Positions 6,391 through 13,444 of a stretch of 15,633 bases of DNA are shown piece after piece. Positions within the stretch are counted from its first letter, which is position 1; the number at the start of each line of letters is the position of its first letter. A program made the translations under genes and the position numbers. This stretch comes from JBKPNX01 sp046732855. Lineage in GTDB: Bacteria; Pseudomonadota; Alphaproteobacteria; Geminicoccales; Geminicoccaceae. The notes beneath the pieces were generated by a model, which saw only the letters and a program-made list of their open reading frames with translations, made no database searches and was not told the origin of the DNA. Where the stretch lies: the NCBI GenBank assembly GCA_046732855.1, contig JBKPNX010000171.1, forward strand, positions 1 through 15,633, read 5' to 3'.

Positions 6391-7041
6391 TCATTCCGAC
6401 CGGAGCTGCTGCTCGATCAGCGCCGGCAGCTGCGCCGACCAGCGCTCGGCCGCCCGGGCGACGTCGAGCCGCTTGCGTAGTGTCACCTGCGCCACGAGCA
6501 GGAACATCACGACCGTGGTCAGACCCTGACCGCTGCGCCAAGCGCGCTCGGTGGCACGCCGGAAGCCTCGGAGCTCTCCGGTTTGCCTGCTGAAGGAGGC
6601 GCGCAAGCCGTCCGCCACGAGGAGCGACGGTCCGCTTGGCCGCGGCACGAACCGCAGCGGCCCGAACCGATGCTCGGGGAAGGTGCTCGGTCTGATCCGC
6701 CTGCCATCAGTGCCTTTCCTCGGCGCGTTCTCGGTCGGGATCGCGAGAAAGCGCCCGCGCCTGCTTCGGATCACCGCGCCCTCGTCGAACGCGCGGATGA
6801 TCTGCGGCACCTTGGTGTAGACCAGGCTCGCGGCGTCTAACTTCTGGTTCGGGTAGTGCTTGTCCCGCCAGCTGTTGGCGAGCCGCTGCCCGAGCCCGGC
6901 GCTCCCAACCTGGCGGCGGAGCTCGGTCTTGAGGCTCTGACCTGCCTCCCTGGTGCCGCTCGCCACCGCGCGCTCGAGGTCGCGCAGCTCCGCCTGCATG
7001 CCTGCCTGCAGCGAGCGTGTGATCGTGGCAGCGAACTTCAT
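6391..7041 (-). CDS. DUF6441-like phage tail-region protein
   Basis: The 216-aa protein is read from ATG 7041 (MKFAATITRSLQAGMQAELR); a TTG five codons upstream is possible but less likely. A basic helical N-terminus (about 1-60) includes GQSLKTELRRQVGSAGLGQR and LANSWRDKHYP. The middle (about 70-115) reads VYTKVPQIIRAFDEGAVIRS and FLAIPTENAPRKG. A short hydrophobic stretch TTVVMFLLVAQVTLRKRLDV lies near the end. Proteins of this type stand between head-tail joining and tail terminator genes in alphaproteobacterial phages and occupy the tail-completion (HK97 gp10-like) position. The DUF6441 name is from memory and tentative. It follows the block of small membrane protein genes, so its former direct junction with the head-tail joining gene is interrupted. 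Confidence 0.6.
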   Translation of the reverse strand: MKFAATITRSLQAGMQAELRDLERAVASGTREAGQSLKTELRRQVGSAGLGQRLANSWRDKHYPNQKLDAASLVYTKVPQIIRAFDEGAVIRSRRGRFLAIPTENAPRKGTDGRRIRPSTFPEHRFGPLRFVPRPSGPSLLVADGLRASFSRQTGELRGFRRATERAWRSGQGLTTVVMFLLVAQVTLRKRLDVARAAERWSAQLPALIEQQLRSE

Positions 7042-7093
7042 GCGGAAGCCTGGCAATTACCGGTGCGGGCGATCGGAGCGACGGCGGCCCGTC

Positions 7094-7309
7094 TCAGCTG
7101 AAGGAGCCTTTTCGTGAGGACTGCGTCGCGAGGCTGAACCCGAAGTAGGCCAAAGCGCCGGTCACGATGAGCGCAACCCAGCTCAGCCACATCGGCATGC
7201 TCCAACTGGCAAGCATGACGCTCCAGCCGAAGATGATCCGCACCAAATGAAGCAGAGCGATGAGGGAAAAAATGACGGCTGTGACAAGGAGGTATGCTCT
7301 TCGGGACAT
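7094..7309 (-). CDS. Small two-helix membrane protein (71 aa)
   Basis: It starts ATG 7309 with a GGAAGG ribosome-binding site at about 9 bp. MSRRAYLL is followed by a hydrophobic helix (VTAVIFSLIALLHLVRIIFG) and, after SVMLASWSMPM, a second one (WLSWVALIVTGALAYFGFSL). It ends in a short polar tail (ATQSSRKGSFS). This pattern matches small, widely distributed bacterial inner-membrane proteins of unknown function. It is not a known virion, holin or lysis protein in this position. It lies between phage genes in the phage orientation, divergent from the next small membrane protein gene, with a 122-bp intergenic region between them that could hold two promoters. Confidence 0.7.
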   Translation of the reverse strand: MSRRAYLLVTAVIFSLIALLHLVRIIFGWSVMLASWSMPMWLSWVALIVTGALAYFGFSLATQSSRKGSFS

Positions 7310-7431
7310 GGCTTGAGGCCTTCCGCAGATACCAGGTTCGACTGGCCATCCTGGTGGCGTCTGCTCCTTGTTGGCCAGTCCGGGGCGCAGTATCCTGCCA
7401 CTCCTACTGCACTTTGAGAAAGGAGGGGACC

Positions 7432-7656
7432 ATGCCGACCTGGCTCGTCCCCACGTTGAAGTGGGGCGGTATCGGCCTTGCGATTATTGCTGCCGTCGCG
7501 ATCCTTTACGTGCGGTTCATTGCTGCCGCTCCAGCGCCGGAGGCCGGCGCTCCGTCAGGCGGGGCTCCAATCGCGCTCTACTGGATTCTCTTCGGGATCG
7601 GCGTCGTGGCAGCCATGGCCGGGTATGTTCTGGAGGGGCGAACGAGGCCCGCCTGA
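7432..7656 (+). CDS. Small two-helix membrane protein (74 aa), against phage direction
   Basis: ATG 7432 has a very good ribosome-binding site (AGGAGG, 6-8 bp upstream), which overrides longer in-frame starts. The product reads MPTWLVPTLKWGGIGLAIIA into a first hydrophobic helix, then a Pro/Ala/Gly linker (APAPEAGAPSGGAP). A second helix (LYWILFGIGVVAAMAGYVL) and a short basic end (EGRTRPA) follow. No family is recognised. It is transcribed opposite to the phage operon and ends 12 bp from the duplicated 3' fragment of the head-tail joining gene. Together with the divergent 71-aa gene it forms a small cargo block. Confidence 0.65.
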   Translation: MPTWLVPTLKWGGIGLAIIAAVAILYVRFIAAAPAPEAGAPSGGAPIALYWILFGIGVVAAMAGYVLEGRTRPA

Positions 7657-7668
7657 GCGCCGAGCCGC

Positions 7669-7728
7669 TTACGCCGGCCGCACATCGACTGTCCACACGA
7701 GCCAATCGGGATCGCGCCGCTCCGGCTC
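7669..7728 (-). repeat. Orphan second 3' end of the head-tail joining gene
   Basis: Read on the minus strand these 60 bp encode EPERRDPDWLVWTVDVRPA followed by TAA. The intact gene ends EPERRDPDRLVWRLDVRPL with TGA (8751-8810). The two 60-bp segments align without gaps at 45 of 60 positions. The 20 bp farthest from the stop (7709-7728 and 8791-8810) are identical, and homology stops abruptly upstream of that block. The fragment has no start of its own; its frame runs back into sequence following the hydrolase gene. It is a direct repeat flanking the hydrolase with a 1,082-bp period. Confidence 0.85.
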
Positions 7729-7810
7729 GTCCGGCGAAGGTGTCGCACCGATGCTCGCCCCCTGCCTCCCAACCCTGGTCACTTGCGGCTTTCCCACGCT
7801 CCATCAGTTC

Positions 7811-8662
7811 TCATAGAAACGACTTGAGAGCGTCGACGAGCGCTTCCGGCGCCTCCTCGGCCATGTGGTGCCCGCTATTGATCCCGTGGCCTCGCAAGTC
7901 CGGCGCCCAGCCGCGCCACACGCCGAGCACATCGCCGTAGAGATCTTCGAGGTCGTTCCGGAGTGACCAAAGACACAACACAGGGCACTGGACGGTTCGC
8001 CCATGGCGCCGGTCGTCCTCGTCGTGGTCGCGGTCGATGCCGAGGCCGGCGCGGTAATCCTCGATCATGCCGTGAATGGTCTCCGGATCGCGAATAGCGG
8101 CGCGGTAATCGGCAAAGTTGTCGTGCCCCATACTGTCTGGCGAACCGCCGTACCACGCATCCGGGTCGGCGAGAATCGCTCGCTCGGGTTTCTCCGGCTG
8201 GCCGAAGAAGAACCAATGCCACCAAGCCTGCGCAAAGCGCGCGGTGCACCGATCTAGCGCCTCGATGATGGGAACGCCATCGAGAACGGCGAGATGAGTG
8301 ACCGCAAAGGGGTGGTCCATCGCGGTCCGAAACGCCGTGTAGGAGCCGCGGTCGTGCCCGACGATCGCAAATTGCTCAAAGCGTAGATGCTTCATTAGGG
8401 CCACGCAGTCGCGGGCCTTGGCGCGCTTGGAGGAGCCAGCATGATTTGGGGTGTCAGCGGGCCTAGAAGACCGACCAAAGCCGCGCAGGTCCGGGCAGAC
8501 AACAGTGTGCGAAGCAGCGAGAAGCGGCGCCACTCTGTACCAAGTTGTGTGAGTCCGCGGATGACCGTGGAGGAGGAGGACCGGCGGCCCTGATCCCCCG
8601 TAGCGAACCCTGAGGTTCGCCTCGGGGAGTGCGACCATTTCAAGTGCAAAGCCCTCGAACAT
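7811..8662 (-). CDS. Haloacetate/fluoroacetate dehalogenase-like alpha/beta hydrolase
   Basis: ATG 8662 has GGAG 7 bp upstream and is preferred to a TTG at 8692. The 283-aa protein has the oxyanion-hole motif LLHGHPRTHTTWYRVAP (31-47), DLRGFGRSSRP (58-68) and the nucleophile motif VGHDRGS with Asp104. Asp128 (LDGVP), a cap-domain HW pair (149-150) and His265 (SGHHMAEEAP) complete it. An Asp nucleophile and the spacing match fluoroacetate dehalogenase (Asp110/Asp134/His155-Trp156/His280), an enzyme that hydrolyses C-halogen bonds. The second substrate-carboxylate Arg of that enzyme is Tyr108 here, and the halide-binding Tyr appears replaced in the EDYRAGLGID segment. The substrate may therefore differ, for example an epoxide or ester. 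It is a cytosolic enzyme in phage orientation, flanked by duplicated phage sequence, and so is inserted cargo. Confidence 0.82.
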   Translation of the reverse strand: MFEGFALEMVALPEANLRVRYGGSGPPVLLLHGHPRTHTTWYRVAPLLAASHTVVCPDLRGFGRSSRPADTPNHAGSSKRAKARDCVALMKHLRFEQFAIVGHDRGSYTAFRTAMDHPFAVTHLAVLDGVPIIEALDRCTARFAQAWWHWFFFGQPEKPERAILADPDAWYGGSPDSMGHDNFADYRAAIRDPETIHGMIEDYRAGLGIDRDHDEDDRRHGRTVQCPVLCLWSLRNDLEDLYGDVLGVWRGWAPDLRGHGINSGHHMAEEAPEALVDALKSFL

Positions 8663-8750
8663 CGGGGCACTCCAGAACATGAAAACGGCCAAGCAGCAAA
8701 CGGGACTGCTGGGTCAAGCGATCCGCACACCTGCAGAGAAGCCCTCAAAC

Positions 8751-9059
8751 TCACAGAGGTCTTACATCGAGACGCCACACCAACCGATCAGGATCGCGCC
8801 GCTCCGGCTCCCCCTGGATGACGAGGGTCTCACTGCCGACGGTGAGCTGATCGCCTTGGCGCGGGTTGGCCACCTCGCTCGCCTGCACCTCGAACGTCGC
8901 AGTCTCGAAATGGATCCGGGTCTCGCCGAAGCCGACGATCGTGTCGGGGCGCCGGGCGATCACCCGCACGCTGACCGGACCCCCGCCCGCCGGCGTGTAG
9001 ACTGCATCGATCCCGAAGGCGGCGAACGTCGCATCCACCGCACCCTGGAACACCGTCAT
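8751..9059 (-). CDS. Head-tail joining protein (lambda FII-like)
   Basis: The 102-aa protein (MTVFQGAVDATFAAFGIDAV) is a small beta-barrel candidate: YTPAGGGPVSVRVIARRPD, ETRIHFETATFEVQASEV, GDQLTVGSETLVIQG and a final strand LVWRLDVRPL. Position and size match FII-type connectors that complete the head and receive the tail. The ATG overlaps the capsid stop by one base (TGATG), so it is translationally coupled. The last 60 bp (8751-8810) have a diverged second copy at 7669-7728. The present 3' end uses less GC-rich codons (GTA AGA CCT CTG) than the orphan copy (GTG CGG CCG GCG), so it may be the imported end. Confidence 0.78.
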   Translation of the reverse strand: MTVFQGAVDATFAAFGIDAVYTPAGGGPVSVRVIARRPDTIVGFGETRIHFETATFEVQASEVANPRQGDQLTVGSETLVIQGEPERRDPDRLVWRLDVRPL

Positions 9060-10075
9060 CAGGTGCGCTTGGCCTTGATCAGCACCCGCGGCCGCGTGCA
9101 GATCGGCAACGGGTTGGACTGCACGTGCAGCATGACCCAGCGGGCGAACTGCTGGTCCGCGGCCTGCTTGGCGTAGCGCGGCAGGCCGATGGTATTGGCG
9201 GTCTCGACGAAGTCGGCGGGCGCGTTGTATTGCCGGAACAGCCCCGGCACGCCGACCGGGAAGAAATACGCCTTGCTGGCGTCAGTGAAGTCGACCGTGC
9301 CCACTCGCCCGCGGTACTCCTCGAACACGATGCCCGAGTATTCGAAGGAGCCGCGCGCTTGGCCCTGGCGCAGGAAGGCGCCGTCCAGGTATCGGTCATA
9401 GGCCTTCGCGACTTCGGAGTGAGTGATCAGGTCGTCGAAGAAGTCGGCGCCGCAGATGGTATGGATGTGCTCATACGGCTGCGCGCCCAGCTCGTCCTCG
9501 ATCTTACGCCGGATGTCGTGGCACTTCTTCTTGATAACGCCAGGAGCCGGGCTCGCGTTGTCGAGGTCGAAGTCGATCTCGGTGTGCTGACTGACCCCAA
9601 ACTCGGTGAACAGGTCGTAGATCACCGCCGAGCCGTCGGCATCCAGGATCTGGCCCTTGATGGCGCCGATCCGAAGGTGCTCGAGCGTGGCGTCCATCTT
9701 GGTCGCCATCTCGGACATGCGCTGGTTGACCACCGCCTGCACGCCCTCAAGCATGCTCTCCGAGCCGAAGGCGCGCACGTTCTGCACCTCGTCGGCGAGG
9801 ATGGTGTCCTCGAGCGCGATGTGCGGCACCACGAGTGAGCGCGCCTTGCGCTTGTTGGTCGTGTTCTGAATGGCAGGTGCACCGCGGGCGGTGGTCTCGA
9901 CCAGGTTAAGGCTGCCCTCGCGTTCCTCGATCATCACCGAGGTAGTGGAGACGCCCTGCTCCCGGAACAGGCCGAGCTGGCCGATCCGGCCGGGGACGTA
10001 GGGCATTTTGTTGATGGCATCGGTCAGCGCCACCATCGAGAAGGCGCTGCCGGAGAAGATGTCCAAAGCGGGCAT
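9059..10075 (-). CDS. Major capsid protein (lambda E family)
   Basis: This 338-aa protein starts MPALDIFSGSAFSMVALTDA and continues INKMPYVPGRIGQLGLF, the N-terminus of the Phage_cap_E family. Further characteristic parts are VSTTSVMIEEREGSLNLVET, the segment NKRKARSLVVPHIALEDTIL, HTICGADFFDDLITHSEV, and GVPGLFRQYNAPADFVETAN near the C-terminus. It adopts the HK97 fold and forms the icosahedral shell with the decoration protein encoded just upstream. The length is normal for the family and the frame is intact, with strong coding character, so this part of the prophage is not visibly decayed. Confidence 0.92.
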   Translation of the reverse strand: MPALDIFSGSAFSMVALTDAINKMPYVPGRIGQLGLFREQGVSTTSVMIEEREGSLNLVETTARGAPAIQNTTNKRKARSLVVPHIALEDTILADEVQNVRAFGSESMLEGVQAVVNQRMSEMATKMDATLEHLRIGAIKGQILDADGSAVIYDLFTEFGVSQHTEIDFDLDNASPAPGVIKKKCHDIRRKIEDELGAQPYEHIHTICGADFFDDLITHSEVAKAYDRYLDGAFLRQGQARGSFEYSGIVFEEYRGRVGTVDFTDASKAYFFPVGVPGLFRQYNAPADFVETANTIGLPRYAKQAADQQFARWVMLHVQSNPLPICTRPRVLIKAKRT

Positions 10076-10105
10076 CAGCGTTGTCCTTCGAGTGAATCCC
10101 GCGCG

Positions 10106-10471
10106 TCAGCGCGCGATGATGTTCAGGGATGCGAGCTGACCGAGCGCGGTGGTCTTCTGGCCGCCGGTGATGCCGGCGGGCCAGACCAGCTCGGCGGCAT
10201 TGACCTCGGCGAGACGCAGGATGGCGACGCCCTCGGCATCGGCAGCCGAGGCATCGACCGCGTCGTAGAGGACCCCGGCGGCGGTCTGAGAGCCGTCAGA
10301 AGCTGCCGGATCGAGCGCCTTGTATTTGCCGCTTGCGGTGATTTTGCCGAGGACCGCGCCGGCCTCGAGGTTCTGGCCGGAGAGCACGGTGATGGTCTCG
10401 CGCGAGATCCGACCGTTGCCCTCGGAGACGACGAACTCGCCGGCGTACCGGCCTTCATTGAGCACGGGCAT
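10106..10471 (-). CDS. Head decoration protein (lambda D-like)
   Basis: The 121-aa protein (MPVLNEGRYAGEFVVSEGNG, then SRETITVLSGQNLEAGAVLG) matches the head decoration protein D family. The motif is EGR..GEFLVSE.NG..SRE.VT...G.....G.VLG, followed by AAGVLYDAVDASAADA and a terminal GQLASLNIIAR. Such proteins trimerise on the capsid surface and stabilise the expanded head. The gene lies 9 bp after the protease/scaffold stop and 30 bp before the capsid gene, the canonical lambda C-Nu3-D-E arrangement. Confidence 0.9.
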   Translation of the reverse strand: MPVLNEGRYAGEFVVSEGNGRISRETITVLSGQNLEAGAVLGKITASGKYKALDPAASDGSQTAAGVLYDAVDASAADAEGVAILRLAEVNAAELVWPAGITGGQKTTALGQLASLNIIAR

Positions 10472-10480
10472 GAATGCCTC

Positions 10481-10990
10481 CTATCGGCAGTGCTGGTTGC
10501 GGGCGGCGTAGATCGCCGCGGTGTCGATCGCCGGCTGGGCGGGCTCGACCGTGGCCGGCCGGACCTGGCTGCGGATGGCGGTGGCCTCGTCCTCGGCGGC
10601 GCGGGCCTCGAGCAGCGCGCGCCGGACTTGGGCGACGGGTGTCGCCTTGGTGACAAAGCCGGCGGCGAGATCGCCCCGGCCGCCCAGGGCGCACAGCTCG
10701 TGCACCTCGCTCACGTAAGCGAGCGTCGCCTTGCGCTCGTCCGCCCGGACCGTGTCCAGGTCGATCACCTGCGCGCTTACCTGCGCAGGCGGTTCGCCTG
10801 GGCGAGCCGGCCCCGCCGCAGGCTCCGCTGTGCCGTTTGTGGGAGCGGGCTCCGGCTCCGCGGCGGCAGCCGGCTGGCTTGCCGGGCTCGCCGCCGTGTC
10901 ATAGGCGCTCGTCTCGGGTGGCGCGGCCTGGGCAGTTGCGGATTCGTCCGGGCCCGGCTTGCGCGGGCTGGCCTTCTTGGAATCAGACAT
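10481..10990 (-). CDS. Nested scaffold protein from internal start (Nu3-like)
   Basis: Inside the protease gene and in the same frame, AGGAGG (11001-10996) stands 5 nt before ATG 10990 (MSDSKKASPRKPGPDESATA). This is the best ribosome-binding site in the gene and falls exactly between the protease domain and the scaffold-like end. The 169-aa product would be low-complexity at its N-terminus and helical at its C-terminus (TVRADERKATLAYVSEVHEL). In lambda, Nu3 is made in this way from within gene C and acts as the capsid assembly scaffold. The internal start here is predicted from sequence only. Confidence 0.7.
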   Translation of the reverse strand: MSDSKKASPRKPGPDESATAQAAPPETSAYDTAASPASQPAAAAEPEPAPTNGTAEPAAGPARPGEPPAQVSAQVIDLDTVRADERKATLAYVSEVHELCALGGRGDLAAGFVTKATPVAQVRRALLEARAAEDEATAIRSQVRPATVEPAQPAIDTAAIYAARNQHCR

Positions 10991-11614
10991 GTCGTCCTCC
11001 TGCGGACTGGGCGTGGCGGCGAGCGCCGCGAGCCGCGGCGGCGTGTTGCGGAAGCGGGAGAGATCGAAGTGCGCAGCCATCGCGACCGGCGCCTCGACCC
11101 GGTCGGCCAAGCCGAGATCCAAGGCTTCCTGCGCCGAGAGCCAGGTCTCTTCGCGCATCAGCGCCTCGATCTCGGCGTCGTCGCGGCCTGATTTGTCGCG
11201 GTAAGCGGCGACCATGCCCGCTTTCATCCGGTCGAGCGCCTCCGCCATCCCGCGCATATCGGTGGCGGTGCCCATGACGAGCCCCGCGGGGTCGTGCAGC
11301 ATGAGCATCGCGTTCTCGGGCATCACGACCTCGTCGCCCGCCATGGCGATCATGCTGGCGATCGAGGCGGCGATGCCGTCGATCCAGACCGTGACCCTGG
11401 CATCGTGGCGCTTCAGCGCGTTGTAGATCGCGACGCCATCGAATACGGAGCCGCCCGGGCTGTTGATCCGGATCGCCAGTTCGGAGACAGGGCCGAGCGC
11501 CTTCAGCTCGTCGAGGAACGCCTTGGCCGGAATACCGAAGGCGCCGATCTCGTCGTAGATCACGATCTCGGCGCCTCTGGCCTGGGCGCGGAAGTCGTAC
11601 CAGCGGCGCGTCAT
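10481..11614 (-). CDS. Phage head maturation protease, ClpP/S49-like, with scaffold domain
   Basis: The 377-aa protein has an N-terminal ClpP-like protease domain at about 15-175. Motifs are INSPGGSVFDGVAIYNAL (50-67) and GIAASIASMIAMAGDEV (80-96) with the probable nucleophile Ser84. HDPAG (107-111) supplies the probable catalytic His107, and ETWLSAQEALDLGLADRV closes the domain. Residues 200-285 are a Pro/Ala/Glu-rich linker. Residues 286-377 form a helical scaffold-like end (DERKATLAYVSEVHELCALG). It is equivalent to lambda C: it cleaves portal and scaffold during head maturation. The start overlaps the portal stop (ATGA). A strong internal start at 10990 allows separate production of the scaffold part. 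Confidence 0.88.
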   Translation of the reverse strand: MTRRWYDFRAQARGAEIVIYDEIGAFGIPAKAFLDELKALGPVSELAIRINSPGGSVFDGVAIYNALKRHDARVTVWIDGIAASIASMIAMAGDEVVMPENAMLMLHDPAGLVMGTATDMRGMAEALDRMKAGMVAAYRDKSGRDDAEIEALMREETWLSAQEALDLGLADRVEAPVAMAAHFDLSRFRNTPPRLAALAATPSPQEDDMSDSKKASPRKPGPDESATAQAAPPETSAYDTAASPASQPAAAAEPEPAPTNGTAEPAAGPARPGEPPAQVSAQVIDLDTVRADERKATLAYVSEVHELCALGGRGDLAAGFVTKATPVAQVRRALLEARAAEDEATAIRSQVRPATVEPAQPAIDTAAIYAARNQHCR

Positions 11615-13116
11615 GCGGCTTGCTCCTCGCTCTGCATCGGGCGCTCGCGGTCCTCGGCATCGAGCTCGGCCGCTTGCTCGGCGCGCGTGGTTGCAGGCGG
11701 GCCGAACTTAAGGCCCAGCTCCTCCTCGCGCGCATGATCGGCGGCGATGCGCCGATCCACCTCCTCGGCGTCGTAGCCTTCGCTTTCGATCACATCGGAG
11801 CGCGACTTGAGACCCGCCTCGATCGCCTCGATTTCGGCCTTGCGGTCCTTAAGCGGGTCGACCCAGTCCCACTTCGGCGGGATCCACTTGACCGCGAGGT
11901 ACGGTGCCGGGTCGGAGGCGAAGCCTGGCAGGTCCAGCGCGCCGGCGAGCACGGCATCCCGGATCCAGCGCCGCCACACCGGACGGCACAGCTGGAACAC
12001 CAGCGTGCTGTGCTGGAACTGCTCGATGCGGCGGCGGAACTCGAGCTTGCCCTCGCGCAGGCTCGAGTAATTCGCCTGGCGCAGATCGCCCGTGACATTG
12101 GTGTAGGGCACGCCCATAGCGGAACAGCAAGCCAGCAGCGTGCGATACTGGAACGCCTCGTAGCTGCCGCCGACGTCGGCCGGATCGGAGAACTTGATGT
12201 CCTCGCCCGGCAGCAGGAGCTGCATCGTCCCGGGCTGCAAACCGATCAGCGCGGCCCCGTCCTGATCCTTCTGGGCGCTGTCCTCACCCATGACGTCGTC
12301 GGCGCCGGGCCGGGTGACGAAGCCTGCGAACATCGCGGCGACCTTCTTCCGGTCGAGTTCGGCGTCGTCGTACTGATCAAGAAGCCACAGCCGGACCATC
12401 GCCGGCGCCACCCACGGCACGCCTCGGATTTGTCCTTCGGCGACCGGGTGGAACACATGGCACACCTGCTCCGCCGGCACCCGGACCAGGTCGGTCCCGC
12501 GTTGCTGACGGACATCGCCGGGGTGGGTGCGATGGAAGTGGTAGGCGACCCGGCGGCCGATGCGGTCGAGCTCGGTCCCGAAGACGATCTCGTTGCCATC
12601 CGGCAGCGTCTCGCACCTCGCGAGCGGCAAGTGCTCGGAGGAAAGCATTTGCAGCTGCAGCGGGACCGCGAGCCCGTCGTCAGGACGGCGCGGGCGGAAG
12701 CGGAAGAAGCATTCGCCGGCCTCGAACATCGCGCGCGCGGCCATCGCCTGTAGACCGTAGAAGTCGGTCAGGCCATCGGCATCGGCCTCGTCGGTCCAGG
12801 CGAGCCACAGACGCTGGATCTCGTCCTTGAGCGCGCCGTCCTCGACAAGGGACGACGGCTTGATGCCGCAGCCGACCGCGTGCGCGGTGAAGCTCGCTGC
12901 GGCGTTCGAGGCATACGGATTGGTCCGCACCAGCTGCCGGGCGCGCGCCCGCTGCAGCTCGCCGCCCTGAAGGATCAGGCTGTTGATGCTCTCACCGCCG
13001 GCGCGCCAAGCAACCAGGCGGCGCTGCATCTGCGCGCCGTCGAATCCTGTGCTCGGGGCGAGCTTGCCCGTCGCCAGGAGCCGCGCCGCCCCGGCGATCC
13101 GTCGAAGCGCGTTCAA
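11611..13116 (-). CDS. Phage portal protein (lambda B family)
   Basis: The 501-aa protein carries family hallmarks: LVRTNPYASNAAASFTAHAV near residue 70, MAARAMFEAGECFFRFRPR near 130 and HVFHPVAEGQIRGVPWVAPA near 220. YTNVTGDLRQANYSSLREGK lies near 350 and VKWIPPKWDWVDPLKDRKAE near 410. A dodecameric ring of this protein forms the DNA entry vertex. The start is TTG 13116, 3 nt after the gpW stop with AAAGGT upstream; no better start lies nearby. It overlaps the protease start by ATGA. The reading frame is complete. The C-terminus is Glu/Ala-rich and disordered-looking. Confidence 0.92.
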   Translation of the reverse strand: MNALRRIAGAARLLATGKLAPSTGFDGAQMQRRLVAWRAGGESINSLILQGGELQRARARQLVRTNPYASNAAASFTAHAVGCGIKPSSLVEDGALKDEIQRLWLAWTDEADADGLTDFYGLQAMAARAMFEAGECFFRFRPRRPDDGLAVPLQLQMLSSEHLPLARCETLPDGNEIVFGTELDRIGRRVAYHFHRTHPGDVRQQRGTDLVRVPAEQVCHVFHPVAEGQIRGVPWVAPAMVRLWLLDQYDDAELDRKKVAAMFAGFVTRPGADDVMGEDSAQKDQDGAALIGLQPGTMQLLLPGEDIKFSDPADVGGSYEAFQYRTLLACCSAMGVPYTNVTGDLRQANYSSLREGKLEFRRRIEQFQHSTLVFQLCRPVWRRWIRDAVLAGALDLPGFASDPAPYLAVKWIPPKWDWVDPLKDRKAEIEAIEAGLKSRSDVIESEGYDAEEVDRRIAADHAREEELGLKFGPPATTRAEQAAELDAEDRERPMQSEEQAA

Positions 13117-13119
13117 AGC

Positions 13120-13335
13120 TCAGAGACCTTTCGACGTATAGACCCGGATCTGCCGCACGGGCGGCTTGCCCTCGAGCGCCTGCAGCTCGCGCTCCAATTC
13201 CGCCATGGCGGAATTGATCTCGGCCGTGCCGCGGTATTCGACCATGCGACCGTCGTAGGACACGCGCGCCACCGCCGAGTCACGCTGCGCGCGCAGGGCT
13301 TCCAGGCGGGCTTCGAGGTCGGCCAAAGTTGCCAT
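13120..13335 (-). CDS. Head-tail connector gpW-like protein
   Basis: ATG 13335 gives a 71-aa protein (MATLADLEARLEALRAQRDS) with a helical, Glu/Arg-rich N-terminal half. A middle DGRMVEYRGTAEINSAMAEL follows, and a basic end RQIRVYTSKGL, the pattern of gpW-type connectors and their relatives. The open frame extends far upstream through the DUF924 gene, but that part is shadow coding. The gene is 3 nt from the portal start. In related phages it directly follows the terminase. Here the DUF924 insertion separates them, and one of the flanking 9-bp repeats lies 3-11 bp upstream of this start codon. Confidence 0.8.
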   Translation of the reverse strand: MATLADLEARLEALRAQRDSAVARVSYDGRMVEYRGTAEINSAMAELERELQALEGKPPVRQIRVYTSKGL

Positions 13336-13337
13336 GT

Positions 13338-13346
13338 CGGGGCACT
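13338..13346. repeat. 9-bp direct repeat, gpW side of DUF924 insert
   Basis: CGGGGCACT on the plus strand (AGTGCCCCG in gene direction) lies just before the gpW ATG. The same 9 bp recur at 14129-14137 directly after the terminase stop. Removing one repeat and the 782 bp between them restores a compact terminase-gpW junction. The insert also begins CGTGTCG (13347-13353), the reverse complement of CGACACG at 14124-14130. Confidence 0.6.
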
Positions 13347-13444
13347 CGTGTCGGACGCAGCTTAGCTCAGCGACAGGCGGTCGAGGAGCGAACAGGGCGA
13401 AACACACCGCAGATTGCCGCGCGCGTCCCCATTGCGGGCCGAGC

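Noticed and set aside
8663..8671. Third copy of the 9-bp AGTGCCCCG motif at the start of the hydrolase gene
   Set aside because: It overlaps that gene's own ribosome-binding region (GGAGTGCCCCGATG), and no partner copy lies on the other side of the hydrolase insert, so it is probably coincidental.
11620..12753. Plus-strand open frame (377 codons) opposite the portal gene
   Set aside because: Shadow of the portal gene, with biased His/Arg/Leu composition.
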